64,000 bases of DNA from Hyperoodon ampullatus (GCA_949752795.1 OX457068.1:58035582-58099581), one strand, 5' to 3'. Positions 1-11,535 are shown, counted from the stretch's first letter. Numbers and translations are program-made. The notes: generated from the sequence alone by a model not told the origin.

Positions 1-59
1 GGGGGAAATACAAGAGTCTTTGTTTCCATTTGCTGACAATCCAGTAACAATGGTTAAGT

Positions 60-310
60 ATTCCTGAGGACTCTTCTTGCCAGGCATTGTGCAATGTGCA
101 CTGCATTTATTATTTCCTTTCATCTTTATAACTACACTGTGAAGTATAGACTATTATTCCTATTTTACAGATGAGAAAAACCAAGGCCTAGAGAGGCTGA
201 GTAATTTGCTCAAAGTCATTTCAACTAGTTAATCCATAGCATAGACAGGAACTGGACAAAAGCAGTCTAGCTTAGAGCCTAAATTCTTCACACTCACTCT
301 CCTGTCTTTT
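60..310 (-). repeat. MIR SINE, old copy
   Basis: Reads as the reverse complement of the MIR core: CCTATTTTACAGATGAG, then an A-rich link, AGAGAGGCTGAGTAATTTGC and a CAAAGTCATTTCAACTAG block, ending in a degraded ACAGGAACTGGAC. About 25-30 percent diverged by eye. No target duplication is visible, as expected at this age. Confidence 0.75.
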
Positions 311-1190
311 TTTGTACTATATTTACATAGCAAAACTATAATCACATTTACTTCTAGGGAAATAGATTAATCTATTGTTCATTTTATGTTGTTACAGCTG
401 GAAATCCTTAAGAGCTCCCTCCCAACCATTGAGGAAGGGTAAAATACAGGCAATTTATTAAAGTCCCTCCTATTTTGCCTCAGAAAATATCTAACAGCTA
501 TCGACAGACCTCTAGGTAGCTCACTACCACTCACCAAGCCATTAGCTATCAGAAGTTAATTCTATTCTTATTCCCCCAACTCCTGTCCCTTGTACTGGTC
601 ACCCTAGAGCTTCCACTGGCTCTGAAACTGTTCTCTTGGCTCCATGCTGAGCAAATGAAGGCCAGCTCTGCCCACTTCCCAAGCCACACCCCCAGACCCA
701 CCCAGTCAAATTCTACCCTCCTCTCACCAATCAAGAAGGGAAGTGCAGACATTGAGCCAATTATGAGCCACGAAAATGAATTCAGCCTAAATTTGTAGTC
801 AGGAATGACTTTAACAAATAAGTGACCCCATCTCCTACCCTTAATGGAGAAACTGAAATTGCCCAATCAGTGGAATATGTTGTCTCCTTGTGCAAACAAA
901 TAATCTATTTTAAGATTTTTTATGCCTTCAGGTTTCTCTTTTCTGGGTCACAAATAATAAAACGCACAAAGTTTTATTCATTTCTATCATGGTCCTGGTG
1001 ATGTTAAAAATCACATTCTGCTTTTAATAGCTTCTCTATCAATACAGGTAGTAACCTCTTACCCAGCCTCTGTCTCTAACTGCTATTCCTGCCAGTCTGT
1101 GTTAACTGTGGAAACAATTCACTTGTGTGAATTCATTTATTAAGTGCAGAATACAGCTAAGTGCTTTGCAGAATATATACAGCATTAGCA
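311..1190. other. Unassigned AT-rich intergenic sequence
   Basis: I see no repeat or gene signature. The 105-codon minus frame at 549-866 has no recognisable domain and no flanking splice or promoter context, so I treat it as chance. Confidence 0.5.
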
Positions 1191-1194
1191 CTTT

Positions 1195-1445
1195 GTGAGA
1201 TTCACTGTGGTTTTGTAAATTGATGACAAGAATAATGCTTTACATTTATGTAGTTCTTGATATTTTTCAAAGGACTTTTTGTGTTCATTATCTCATTTGA
1301 TCCAAATCTACCTTGCAAGAGATGTAGAATAAGTATCATTCTGCCTATTTTATATATGTTTTTTAAATGAGGGTCAGAGAGGTTAAGTGACTTATTCTGG
1401 ATCAGATAACAAGCTTTGTCAGTGTCAGTTTGGAACTGGGGGCCC
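1195..1445 (-). repeat. MIR-like SINE remnant
   Basis: The order of blocks matches a reverse-complement MIR: a CATTATCTCATTTGATCC segment, CTATTTTATATATG, then GGTCAGAGAGGTTAAGTGAC, then GGAACTGGGGGCC. The central part is AT-rich and degraded. The subfamily cannot be told by eye. Confidence 0.6.
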
Positions 1446-1550
1446 CCTAATTCATTGTACATTTTTTTTAAATTGTAATACAGAGAAATGCAAACAAAAA
1501 ACAAAAACTATGTGCCAACTACACACAATTAATAAATGTTATCATTTTCT

Positions 1551-1595
1551 CACGGAAGGAAGGAAAGGAGGGTGGGAAGAAGGAGGGAAGGGTAT
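1551..1595. repeat. Purine-rich (GGAA)n low-complexity tract
   Basis: Imperfect GGAAGGAAGGAAAGGAGG-type tract followed by a GGGAAGAAGGAGGG run. Simple sequence with no coding meaning, although it opens a short frame. Confidence 0.8.
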
Positions 1596-2071
1596 TTCTA
1601 GCTGGTTGGTTCACAAAAGCGATAGAATTTCATCTCACTCTTGAAGGGGAGTTGAAATGTTAATGGCTAGTTGGAGAAGGAATTGGCATAAGCAACAGTG
1701 TGGGTATACGACCATCTATAAACATGCAAGCTGAGTTTATGAAACACTGGGTTCAAAAATTTGACTAGAGCGGAATAATCAGGTAGGAGAATTAGTAACA
1801 AGTAAGCCAAGATCAGATGATAGAGAATCTTGAATACCAGCCTAATGAGTTTAAGGCTATTCATATGTGCATAGCTGAATACTAACATGTATTCTCAAGT
1901 CAATCCATTAATCTCAACAATTACTACTAGACTCAGTGCTGGGCAAAGTAAAAAGGGCTTTAGGCAGTGTGATCTTTGCACCCGAGATCCTACTCCCACT
2001 TTTAAACACCTTTACCCAACTTTTGATCTGAATGCCCATAGTACCAGTTTCAATCAAAAGTTTCAATGCTT

Positions 2072-2276
2072 GGGCTTCCCTGGTGGCGCAGTGGTTGAGA
2101 GTCCGGCTGCCGATGCAGGGGACATGGGTTCGTGCCCCGGTCTGGGAAGATCCCACATGCCGCGGAGCGGCTAGGCCCGTGAGCCATGGCTGCTGAGCCT
2201 GGGTGTCCGGAGCCTGTGCTCCACAATGGGAGAGGCCACAACAGTGAGAGGCCCGCGTACTGCCAAAAAAAAAAAA
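2072..2276 (+). mobile_element. CHR-type tRNA-derived SINE (cetacean form)
   Basis: A complete young copy. The head is GGGCTTCCCTGGTGGCGCAG, with the A box in TGGTTGAGAGTCCGG and the B box in GGGTTCGTGCCCC; the body ends in GTGAGAGGCCCGCGTACTGC and a tail of about 16 A. Target duplications of 16 bp flank it: AAAAGTTTCAATGCTT at 2056-2071 and AAAAGTTTCAATGTTT at 2277-2292, one mismatch. Such SINEs are copied by L1 machinery. The frames crossing it in both strands are SINE sequence, not genes. Confidence 0.97.
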
Positions 2277-2436
2277 AAAAGTTTCAATGTTTGACCATTC
2301 TTTGTTGGGAAGTATTTCCAAGAAGCCTATGGGTAATATCTCAAATAACTAAAATCCATTTCACTGGTTACATAAATTACCAAGAGTTTTTTTTTTTTTT
2401 TTCATTGCAATCAAGCAGTTGAACTTAAATATTAAG

Positions 2437-2847
2437 AAAATGCAAAAATAACATGACAGTGAAACATGTGCCCTCATATATTTCTTTCAGGTGCACTGAA
2501 TTGGGAGATTGGGATGGACATGTATACACTGATGTGTATAAAATTGATGACAAATGAAAACCTACAGTATAAAAAAAAAAAAAAAAAAAAAACAACTAAT
2601 ACTAAACTTTCTTTGGGTTATTTGTATGGAAATATGTTAATATAAATGTTTCAGGCATTACATGAAATTTCTAAAAATCTTATATGTTCTGGTATAAAAA
2701 AAAAGAAAGAAATACAGGGCACTTCACATGTATAATTTACAAGTTCCTATTATCCACATTAATAACGTTTAAAGATACATGTGAAATTCATTAAAAAAAA
2801 TGCGAAAAAAACATGACAGTGAAACATGTGCCCTCATATATTTCTTT
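2437..2847 (+). mobile_element. L1 3' end plus extra 3' sequence between 51-bp direct repeats
   Basis: The L1 part is about 2497-2592: TGAATTGGGAGATTGGGATG, then GTATACACTGATGTGTATAA and a tail of about 22 A. About 200 bp of non-L1 sequence follows, with an internal A-rich run near 2696-2712 and a final A8 at 2793-2800. The block at 2437-2487 is repeated at 2797-2847, with only two mismatches, both in the A-rich start. The best reading is a 5'-truncated L1 with a 3' transduction and an unusually long target duplication. A segmental duplication or assembly error is the alternative. Confidence 0.6.
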
Positions 2848-3041
2848 AAATAAAAAAAGCATTGGGCTCCATATCCTGTGGGACTCATTACTTTTAGGCC
2901 AACTCCAGCAAGTTCTTGTTCCCCATCTCCATCCTTGGTGATGAGAATTCATGCTGGTTGAGAAAAAGAATGATGAGATTCTGTAGAAGTTCCTTGGTAA
3001 AAGAATATTGAATTATGTTCCCTGGGGCCTACTGACTACAT

Positions 3042-3278
3042 CAGAATTTTTCAGCCTTGACACTATTAGCATTTTAGGCCTAATAATTCTTTGTTGCAGG
3101 GGTGGGGCGACTGGGGAAGCGGGTAGCTGCTCCATGCATCAGAGGATGTATAGCAACATTCATGGCCCCTACCCACTAGATGCCACCATTAACCCCCTAG
3201 TTGTGACAACCAAAAATGTCTCTGTACATTGTCAAATGTCCCTTTGCTGGCAAAATTGCCCCCAGTTGAGAACCACTG
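3042..3278 (-). mobile_element. MER5A-like hAT-Charlie element
   Basis: Reverse complement of MER5A as I recall it: GACACTATTAGCATTTTAGG, CCCACTAGATGCCA, GTTGTGACAACCAAAAATGTC, and a terminal GTTGAGAACCACTG. The flanks GACTACAT (3034-3041) and CACTACAC (3279-3286) are an 8-bp duplication with two changes, the size expected of hAT transposons. Non-autonomous, with no transposase. Confidence 0.85.
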
Positions 3279-3286
3279 CACTACAC

Positions 3287-4435
3287 CACAAAAGTATCTT
3301 AACGATAGGTCTGAAACAAAACTAAGAAAAATAAATTAAGTAGCATTTCCCTCAGCTTCACAGTTCATCAGGACTTTGCTATATAGTCTCATTTGCCCAG
3401 GTAAACCTATTCAAACCAATAATGGAAGAAAAAAAAAAAAGACTACAGAAAATAAATCCCAGCTATGAGCCAGTTAACTAACATTCCACAGAAAGTTATA
3501 GACAATTTCCCCCAAGAAATTAAATTCCTTTACAAAAGTACCCTGAGGACTTTAACACAAATCACTCTTCTTACTTGAGACTATTTATCATTTTTTAGAG
3601 CTTATAAATTATACACACCAGCAGCAATTTTATACACCAACAACCACAATAATCCAGACACAAAACAGAGCAGTTGAAGGGTATTGTCTTCTAACAAAGA
3701 GAGACAGAGATGGGGCTGGGGGAACAAGAAAAAGGAACTAACCGTGCTCTCCTTTAGAGCTCTCCTCTCAGGAACATAGCTTTTCTTCTCTGTCCTCACT
3801 GTCTTAATAGATTTCATCTTCCTTTAAAAGATAAGTCACAGTCTGTCCCTGAAAACAGCCGTTATCATTAAAACACTCCGCTGGGGGCAGAGGGGCAACA
3901 TTACTCAGTGTGAGACAGGACATGCAAGAAGATGTGTGACACTTTTCCTTCAGGGCCAGCATTTTGGAGAACAGAGGGGCTAAGACAGGACTCCCAGAGG
4001 TTAACTTTTCTATTGTCTTGCCTCTTATTGAGGCTACAATCTAAGCCATTCAAAAGGGAAGTAGTCAACTCCCTCCATTTACATTTCCAGAATGGAGTGG
4101 TTTTTTCTTTTCACAGCAATTAAAAGAGTGAAGATTGCTGCTAGAGCAATAACATTCCTCTTTCAGTTATAGCCTATGTTCACCTCAGCTATCCTGATCT
4201 GAACATAACTTATAATGATCAAGAATCAGATGCCAGATATTCATCTGCGAAGCACACAGGGAATACATCACGTCTGCCCTCCTGTGATGCGGGTGAAAAG
4301 AAATCAGATGAAGGACACACACACAGTGGTCAGCTCTCATTGCAGCACTTTTCCTCTCCTCGTTATTTGGTGTAGTAATCTACATATCACAATTAAGCTG
4401 CACGCCATTTATAGGACTCAATAGATGATAGAAAA
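3287..4435. other. Unassigned unique-looking sequence
   Basis: No repeat family or gene recognised. It contains an A12 run near 3429 and a purine-rich patch near 3700. Short frames have no recognisable protein content. Confidence 0.45.
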
Positions 4436-4439
4436 TAAA

Positions 4440-4615
4440 GTAAATACAGTATTTAGAGCTGGAAGGCACCTTAAAAAACCTCTATATCCAAACCCATTTT
4501 ACAAAAAGAGAAAGCCAGAACCACAGAGGTAAAATGACACTGCCCAAGGTCATTTAGTTCATCAGCAACCCATGAGAACCAGAGCCCCCATCTTCCAACT
4601 CGACCAAATTCTCCC
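4440..4615 (-). repeat. MIR/ancient-SINE-like remnant
   Basis: Has the ancient mammalian pattern AGAGCTGGAAGGCACCTTA, CCCATTTTACAAAAAGAG, CCACAGAGGTAAAATGACAC and GCCCAAGGTCATTTAG. MIR or another old SINE/LINE 3' end; I cannot choose between them without an alignment. Confidence 0.5.
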
Positions 4616-5400
4616 TTCATGACAGTAATGCTGCTTTTCAGGAGCAGTGACAGAAAACCCAGCTCAAATTGGTACCAGAAGCATGAAAGGAAAAAAAAAG
4701 GGAGTTCCCATAATAAAACAAATCAGACAGAGTATTTGTTTTTATGAGGTTCCTCACTATTCCCCTTCCTGGTAGCTCCCAATTTTCTTTTTGAGACACC
4801 TGCTGGCCTTCCATTCTCAGCCATGCAGTTTGCGTGGGTTCGGCCTCACTGCCAGCTCCACGTATTCACAATCATTTTCAGAGCCCTTCAAGGTAAATGA
4901 ATTTGTAAGACTGCTTCCTCCCAGTAGAGGGAAATGCAAGCAATGGGAAGGCAGGCACATTGAAAGTAGGATTGGAACTAGGAATTCCAAATATATGCAG
5001 CTTAATTCTATTGTTTGGAGCTGATGCTAAGTTTTTTTTCTTATATCCCCCAAGAAGCTTGGCAGACCCCAAGACCAGGGAGGCCCAACACTCCCCTCCA
5101 GATATCAGAGGGCAACAGCTGCTGAATATAGCTCCAATTTACTAACTCAAAGTCCTCCTGATCCAAAGAGGAATCAACAAGAACAGTCTCAGAGAACTCT
5201 ACCAGACAACAGAACATTGTGCTTACATTCCAAGCCACTTCTGGTGAACCCTCTAAACTTAAATTAAATCCCACATGTGCTGAAGATCAGTGACTCCATT
5301 TATTACCAGTTTATCTTTACTTTTTTAAGTATTATCTAAGAATAACCTTGATTATATTTTATATTTTTATCATAAAGATCATGTTTGACTAGCATTTTTA
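4616..5400. other. Unassigned sequence
   Basis: Nothing recognised apart from short A or T runs. Overlapping frames near 4791-5274 lie on both strands and none resembles a known protein. Confidence 0.4.
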
Positions 5401-5404
5401 TACT

Positions 5405-5700
5405 TATCAAAACCTAACACGTATTTGTCTTATTTGATGCTCACAAGTCATTATTTATCCCCCCCACCCTTTTTGTTTTTGTTTTTGTTTTTGGCCACTC
5501 TTCTTGGCTTGAAGGATCTTAGTTTCCTGACCAGGGATTGAACCCACACCCTCGGCAGTGAAGGCTTGGAGTCCTAACCACTGAACCGCCAGAGAATTTC
5601 CCTATCCCCATTTTAGAGATGAGGATGACTGAATCACAGGTTCAAAGCGATTACCCAGGATTACACAGTGAAAGAATGGTAGAATCAGGATTCATGGCAC
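5405..5700 (-). repeat. MIR SINE split by a CHR SINE
   Basis: The left part, TTATTTGATGCTCACAAGTC, and the right part, CCATTTTAGAGATGAGGATG with GGATTACACAGTG, form one reverse-complement MIR once the CHR SINE at about 5465-5602 is removed. Confidence 0.65.
5465..5602 (-). mobile_element. Older, short CHR-type SINE
   Basis: Reverse complement of the roughly 120-bp CHR form. A TTTTTGTTTTTG tail is followed by GGCCACTCTTCTTGGCTTG, GACCAGGGATTGAACCCACA (B box, antisense), GAGTCCTAACCACTGAACC (A box) and a GAATTTCCC head. A weak TATCCCC duplication flanks it. More diverged than the 205-bp copies, and it sits inside an older MIR. Confidence 0.88.
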
Positions 5701-6830
5701 GAGATTAACACACATTTATTTTATATGATGCAATGAGTGGGTCTGTTGTTTATTTTTCTTGGAATGTCTCCAAATATATAACTATCCTTCTCTGTCTTCA
5801 GATCTCTGAAGGTTTATCTAATCTCCATAAATTAAGACATGTATAGATTCTAAAGCAGACACAAAGAAAATGCTTTTGAAGTAACATGACATTATGAGAA
5901 CTTCTGACAGGTTCATTAGGATTTCATGAAACTGACTGGGTGCTCCTGAGGCGGATAGAGGGCTCCCTGTGACAACATGTGGTGGGGGAGGGGAAGGGTG
6001 CATGTGCATATCCATGTGAAATAACAGAAGAGCAACATGTTATAGATCATGCTACGAAAATGAAAATCAGAAAAGTACATTTTTCTTTTTTACATAACAC
6101 TGTTGACTTTAGATTGGGACTCAGGTGACCACTTAGGTCACCTGAAGTTCAAAGCAGCTCCTTAGCTATGATAACTATACTTAGATTCTTACTCCTCTTT
6201 CTACTAAAATAAATAAATTAATATGCATTTCGGACAATGACAGTGATCTTGTGTCTGTGAATCTGGAAGTGCTTTTTAAATCCCCATGCTCTGGAAAGCA
6301 GTGCTGTCAATCAGAGGTGTTTAACTCTGTCACCCATTAATCATTTACCTACTTTTTCTGTTTGTTCCTTATCATCAAAAATGAGGAAATTTGGCCACTT
6401 TATTGAAGTTTCAGAATATTTAGTGAAAGGTTTTGAAAGAATTACTTCCCAGTTCAATGCTGGAAAGATTAAGAAAAGTGGCAGAGGCAAGCAGCAACTA
6501 AATCCTAGAGGACAGAAACAGAAGAGCTGTCTCAGGAAGAAGAGATGGGAGAAGGCCATGGGGTATGAAGAAGTCCAGACATCTTCTCCCAACTTCTGCT
6601 TCAAACAGGGCATCTCCACTTCTACCTGTTTTATGTACTAAGATTTTGTTAAGAATTAATTTGTTAAATTCTGGTTCCACAGAATACCCAAAAAAGTTTG
6701 AAAAATTCGAGCGTAATTCAGGTTAAATGACTTGGTCCATATCTCCTAGTCACTGCAAAACAAGGATGTCAGCCCAAGTCATCTCTGTCCCAGCACATGT
6801 GCACTTCCCCAACCCCGATCTTCCAGACCT
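5701..6830. other. Unassigned sequence
   Basis: No clear repeat or gene. A stretch near 6715-6800 faintly resembles a reverse-complement MIR but is too degraded to call. The frames at 6341-6680 on both strands are mutually exclusive shadows without a known domain. Confidence 0.4.
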
Positions 6831-6834
6831 CCTA

Positions 6835-6975
6835 CCTCTAATCTCATTGAATCCTCACAGAAACCAAGCAAAGTATGATTATCCTTCTTTTACGGAGGCA
6901 AAAACTGAAGTCCAGAACTTTATAGATTGGAATACCTATGTCTCCTGACTACAAACCCCGTGTTTTTTGCACCAT
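6835..6975 (-). repeat. MIR SINE remnant
   Basis: Has the order CTCATTGAATCCTCACAGAA, GTATGATTATCCTTCTTTTA, GGAGGCAAAAACTGAAGTCC, then a degraded tail. Typical reverse-complement MIR spacing. Confidence 0.65.
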
Positions 6976-7730
6976 ATACATCAAGCCTCAATGCAAAAGA
7001 CTGTGTTGTTGTGTTTTTTTTTAATATGTAAGTCATGCTATCTCAACTTCCTATTTTAATTTAAATTGTCTTCTTTAGACATCACCTTGTCTCTCCTGAA
7101 ATGTTCTTTGTCCTTTAGCTTTGAGTCCATTTCTTCTCTATTAAACTGACTGTGTATGTGGTACCCTTCCAAAATGACCTCTGCCCAGCACAGAAAGCCA
7201 TCCAACAGGCCATTTGTCACACCTCATCTCTTTTCTTGTATGAAGGGGACAAAAGGCTGCCTTTGAGTCCCCTTTGAAAGTGTTTTCATGCTAATCCAAG
7301 AATTACTGTTGTGTTTGTTTTCTGGCTGGTGCAGTGTGAAGCCATTCATGAGGCCGCATGGACCTTGTCTAGTCACATTCCAGGCCATTCTTGGAACATT
7401 TTGGGGAAATGCATCATCGCTCTGCTGGTGGGGGGCAAGTCTGTGTCCCTGCCTGAGGCTGGCAGCCAATGCATCCATGTCCTTGATTGCGCACGAAAAC
7501 ATCTCCTGCTATCTCTGACAGGCAGCCCACTGCACACTCACAGGGAGGAGGGAGAGCAGAATTAAATGCTCCAAGAAAACTGAGACTAAGAAGAAAACAA
7601 CAACCTCCTGAATGTGTATCTCTCTGGAAAACAGGGAAAGAAAGTGAGCTGAGTACTTTAGTCAAGGAAACACATGCTTTTCCCAAACAACCTGAGTTGT
7701 TATGGGTTAACAGGAATAGATCCAGAATGG
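6976..7730. other. Unassigned sequence with overlapping open frames
   Basis: Several frames of 76-92 codons overlap on both strands at 7224-7760. None has a recognisable domain and no splice or start context supports one. The local GC content, higher than the surroundings, makes long chance frames more likely. Confidence 0.4.
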
Positions 7731-7734
7731 GGAT

Positions 7735-7990
7735 TGGGAGATATGAACACCAATTCTGATTCTGCCACTAACTACCTGTGTGACTTTTGACACATTCCTT
7801 TATTTTGTCTCATAGTATCAGTTATAACATGGGGCTAAAATTTCAAACCCCATAAGACTCTGATAAGGCTGAAAGAAAATACGGTCCACTGATACACTTG
7901 GTAAACAACAAAAAACAGACAAATAACCATTGCTGCTGCTGCTGCCATCTGGGCCTCGGTTCCTTCACCTGTAAAATGAAGATACTGGGA
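7735..7990 (+). repeat. MIR SINE remnant with a (TGC)5 tract
   Basis: Forward MIR pattern: ATTCTGATTCTGCCACTAAC, then TACCTGTGTGACTTTTGAC, then a degraded middle. A further piece, GCCTCGGTTCCTTCACCTG plus TAAAATGAAGATACTGG, lies at 7953-7990 and may be a second MIR fragment. A short (TGC)n run is at about 7931-7945. Confidence 0.6.
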
Positions 7991-7999
7991 TAAAACTAT

Positions 8000-8200
8000 G
8001 TTTCCAAGGCCAGCTGTTTATCAGGAACACCCAGGGAGCTTTGTATACGTGTAAAGTAGGGGCCTCACTAAAATCTTGAGGGTTAGGACTCAAGGATGTA
8101 TTTTTATTTTAATTTCCCAGGTTATTTGGATACAGCTTGCCCAGGACTGGTTTTTAGGATCTCCTGGACTATCTGCTGAAGATCACTGGTTCAGCGTTTA
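8000..8200. repeat. Possible hAT-type MITE remnant
   Basis: CAGGAACACCCAGGGAGCTT, then a GGCCTCA block, then TTTCCCAGGTTATTTGG and GATCACTGGTTC follow the layout of MER20-like elements (two gene-poor arms with a CACCTGGGAGCTT motif). Termini are too worn to define. Confidence 0.4.
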
Positions 8201-9200
8201 GTGATTTTCAAAGAAGACAAACTAGCTGGTATAAGCTGAGACTGCCCGTAATTTCACCATTAAAGATTTAGTATTTTCAGTTCCAAAGTCTTATTTTCAA
8301 AAGTCCCCTATTAAAAGGTAAATATCCTTGATGGGGGCAACATCCCAATCTACCACAGCTTATTTGTTGACCCTTCTCAACTACACTAATGATTAGAGCA
8401 CACTTACTGCAGTGGAACACAGGAGAAGCCTGTGTATGGTTGAGGACAGGATTTTCTAGAACAATCTCTTTATTTTCAAATGGTAACTGAGCCCCAGGGA
8501 GCTTATAAGTAGAGTGATCATATAATTTTCAACCAAAACAGGATACTTTGAGAGTGAAAGGGAGATTATTGATAGATACATTAGATACAAGCCAGGGCAT
8601 ACAGGGACATATGTTTGCCCTAGATAAAAGGACTTGTCTATGTGACAGAGAAAGTTAATATGGAAAAGAAAGAGATGAGGAATGTCAAAGAGTGTACTAG
8701 AACTTCAACCTCCAGACTTCTCCTTCTTCAACCAGTGTCTCAGCCTGTGTGATTCAAGTTCACTTCACTCTGGGTCCATATTCACCCATACACAACCTAA
8801 CAGTATGTATCTTTCTCCTTTACTTCTTTTCTATCTCCATATTCTACTTGGCCCATGTAGGAACTCAAACCCCATCGCATCTGTGACACTCCAATGCTTC
8901 AGTGAATTCACTAACATGTTGAAGGTGCCTTTCCTTTGGATGAGCAAAGGCACCTGCTCTGCAGAATCATCAGACGCCCATGTAAATATCAGAGACTACG
9001 CAGGGACCCTTAGAAACGTCCCCAACTGAAGACACATGCTTTTGAGGTTGTTTTGAGACCCTGACAGTCCTATAGTTAACCGTCCAGAAACCCTGTGTTT
9101 TACCCCTCTGATTCTCATTGTAGTGCCATAACTAAACCCAAGCTGCCAGTCTGTCAATGCTCACCAGGCAGCAGGAAAAATGTCTCTTCCCAATATCAGA
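8201..9200. other. Unassigned sequence
   Basis: No family recognised. A 115-codon plus frame at 8682-9029 has no domain I recognise, and its composition looks like ordinary pyrimidine-rich intergenic DNA. Confidence 0.4.
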
Positions 9201-10880
9201 TTTTCTAATATTGCTTGTCTGACAAAAGTTATTTCATTCTGGCTTTACTTCCAAGAGATGACTTCTGGGTTGGTAATGAAACTCTTCCTATAACCTTATC
9301 CTCAGTCATATTAACAGGTAGAAAACACCAAGCTTGGGATTTAAAAAATAAAATAAAATAACCTGGTTTCCAGTTCCCTTTCATGCTTGAAAGGAAATTT
9401 GTAAATTGTCAACTGGACTTAATTTTTCCTCTGAACTCACACCTATTTTCTGTAATAAGAAATCCCCCCCCACCCCGGGTATCACTCATCTGCAGCACGT
9501 GGCAGGAAAAAAGGGGATTAGGATTGTATTTGTCGATTTTTCGAAGCGGATTTTCTTTCAACAAGTCTGCCATCAATTCTGTCTGCCGAAATAGCATTTT
9601 AATATGTTACCTGCCGGTCAAATATGTTCTGTTAAGTTAACTTCTGACTCTGCTGTGTTTTCTGATGCTGTTTACCATTAATTTTTCCTATTGTTACCAA
9701 GCTTATTATTTTTAATACAAATGTGGATTATGCTATTTTGATCGCGTCTCTATTTCTGCAATGCATTGGTTTAAAAGAAAAAAGAAGAGGGTGCAGAGAG
9801 GGTAGAAAACTGGTTTTCTCTAGCGGGAAAGACTATTTTAATGAGTTTTATGCTGTAGTTGGGAAGATGCTCTTAACCTCCTTGGCCCAGTAGGAAGTGA
9901 TTTCTTGACACTGTGCATATTGCAAATGCATTTTTATCAGAGCTGCGTAAGGTGGACACAGAGGGGATTTCTCCAGTATTTAACGAAGCCATCTATTTGC
10001 AACACAAAGTAACACTATGTTTACCCTTCCTCTTTGTCCTGGGTATGGTATTATTCCAGAGGCATTGCTTCTCCCTTGCAACTGTCAGTGGCCAAGGGTA
10101 CTTTTCAGCGTGTTTGGGATCATAATTGGCAAAAATGTCTGCTCGGTAGTGAAGAAGGAAAGGTCAGACGTGACCTGGTGGGGGCCGTTCTCCAGTTTGT
10201 ATGACACGGACATCAAAGTGCTTCGCGCATTCTCCAAAGTTCACAAACCCTTCTCTGCATTCCAGGGACGCAGCTTTCCTCCCTGCCAGATAATTAGCAG
10301 CAGCAGCAGCCCAGCCGCCTTGTCACTGGGCACTCAATGGTGCCCCTTTCCTCCAAGCTCATTTCCTTGGAAGGAGAGAGCCATTATCGTAAAGAGGGAC
10401 ATTGTAAATTCTGTTCCTTCTGCTACATCATGGCTCTGAGCAGAGAAATTTGTGTTTTCTGCCAGGGAGAAGAATAACATTTATTTAATGGATGCTGAGC
10501 AAAAGGAATTCACATTTCATGCTTCAGGGTTTAAGCCGATCCTGGATCAGAAGGGAACTTTTCCAGGCTCCAAACCATACAACTGTGTAAGTGCTTAGTG
10601 CTAACAACACTTCTGTCCCATCTGGGGATGGTTTGAGGGGTACCATCTCAGGGGTACCTCTACAACCCCTCAGCTCCTGAATTCGTTCACAAATCCTGTT
10701 TTTTACCACCTTCCCGCCAGCTTCCCCTAGAAATTTAAACCTAGTTATGCTTCTCACAGATGGCTCTGTTCCATGGAATTTCAGCTCTGCCCATTCAGCC
10801 TCCCAGACCCGTCAAGAGAATCCTCGACAGTGTTATAGCTGTAATACATGAGCGTGTCCTTACTCAGCACCAGGAACAGC
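9201..10880. other. Repeat-poor block
   Basis: About 1.7 kb in which I see no interspersed repeat, unusual for this window. It has AT-rich well-formed stretches (for example around 9600-9770) and a (CAG)n run at about 10300-10314. A 140-codon plus frame at 10017-10439 has no recognised domain. Low repeat density would fit regulatory or otherwise constrained DNA, but constraint cannot be seen in one sequence. Confidence 0.4.
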
Positions 10881-10884
10881 AGAA

Positions 10885-11330
10885 AACTGTGAAGACAGAG
10901 AGAGCCTGGGATAGGGGAAAGAGGACAGCTTTCAAGATAGAAGGATTGATCCAGGTTCGAACCATCTTTGTACCCTAAATTGTTGGGTAATGGGGCTTCC
11001 CTGGTGGCAGAGTGGTTGAGAGTCGGCCTGCCGATGCAGGGGACACAGGTTCGTGCCCCGGTCCGGGAAGATCCCACATGCCGTGGAGCGGCTGGGCCCG
11101 TGAGCCATGGCCGCTGGACCTGCGCGTCCGGAGCCTGTGTTCCGCAACGGGAGAGGCCACAACAGTGAGAGGCCTGCGTACCGCAAAAAAAAGAAAAAAA
11201 GTTGGGTAATCATGAATTGCTTTATCTCACTGACAGTTTTCTCATCTATAAAAAAGAATAATAAATCTTACCTCACAGCACAGTTGCGGGGACCAAGTGA
11301 AGTCACGTGTGAGATGTGAAGTCCGTAGAG
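10885..11330 (+). repeat. MIR SINE split by a CHR SINE
   Basis: The left part ends ATCCAGGTTCGAACCATC (MIR B-box region). The right part continues CAGTTTTCTCATCTATAAAA, then AATAATAAATCTTACCTCA. Removing the CHR SINE and one copy of its target duplication restores one MIR. Confidence 0.75.
10993..11200 (+). mobile_element. CHR-type tRNA-derived SINE
   Basis: Complete young copy: GGGCTTCCCTGGTGGCAGAG head, GGTTCGTGCCCCGGTCC B box, CGTACCGC end, and an A8-G-A7 tail. An exact 10-bp duplication, GTTGGGTAAT, lies at 10982-10991 and 11201-11210. Inserted in the MIR at 10885-11330. Confidence 0.96.
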
Positions 11331-11364
11331 GACAAAAGTTGGTCCCTGTCTCCCTTCTCTCAGG

Positions 11365-11535
11365 ACATGACCATCTAGTCCTGTTCTAATACTCGCCAGC
11401 TAAGTAACTCCTGGCAAGTCATTCAAGTTCTCTGTGAGTTCATCTTCAGAATGAGGAAAAGAAAAATCTCTATCCTGCCTTCCCTGAAGGATTATTACAC
11501 AGATTAAATGAAATATTCATTAAAATAGAAAATTT
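11365..11535 (+). repeat. MIR SINE remnant
   Basis: Forward MIR order: CCAGCTAAGTAACTCCTGG, CAAGTCATTCAAGTTCTCTG, CATCTTCAGAATGAGGAAAA, then GATTAAATGAAATATTCATT. Confidence 0.6.

Noticed and set aside
2072..2276. tRNA gene, because of A- and B-box sequences
   Set aside because: The box motifs belong to a tRNA-derived SINE with A-tail and target duplication; there is no tRNA cloverleaf over 72-75 bases.
2437..2847. Reading the 360-bp offset, a multiple of the 60-base line length, as an artefact of the file
   Set aside because: The two copies differ by two bases and have different flanks, so a copied text line is unlikely; the coincidence is still noted as a reason to check raw reads.
10017..10439. 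140-codon plus frame as an exon
   Set aside because: No recognisable domain, no convincing splice sites or Kozak start, and overlapping frames of similar length occur by chance here.
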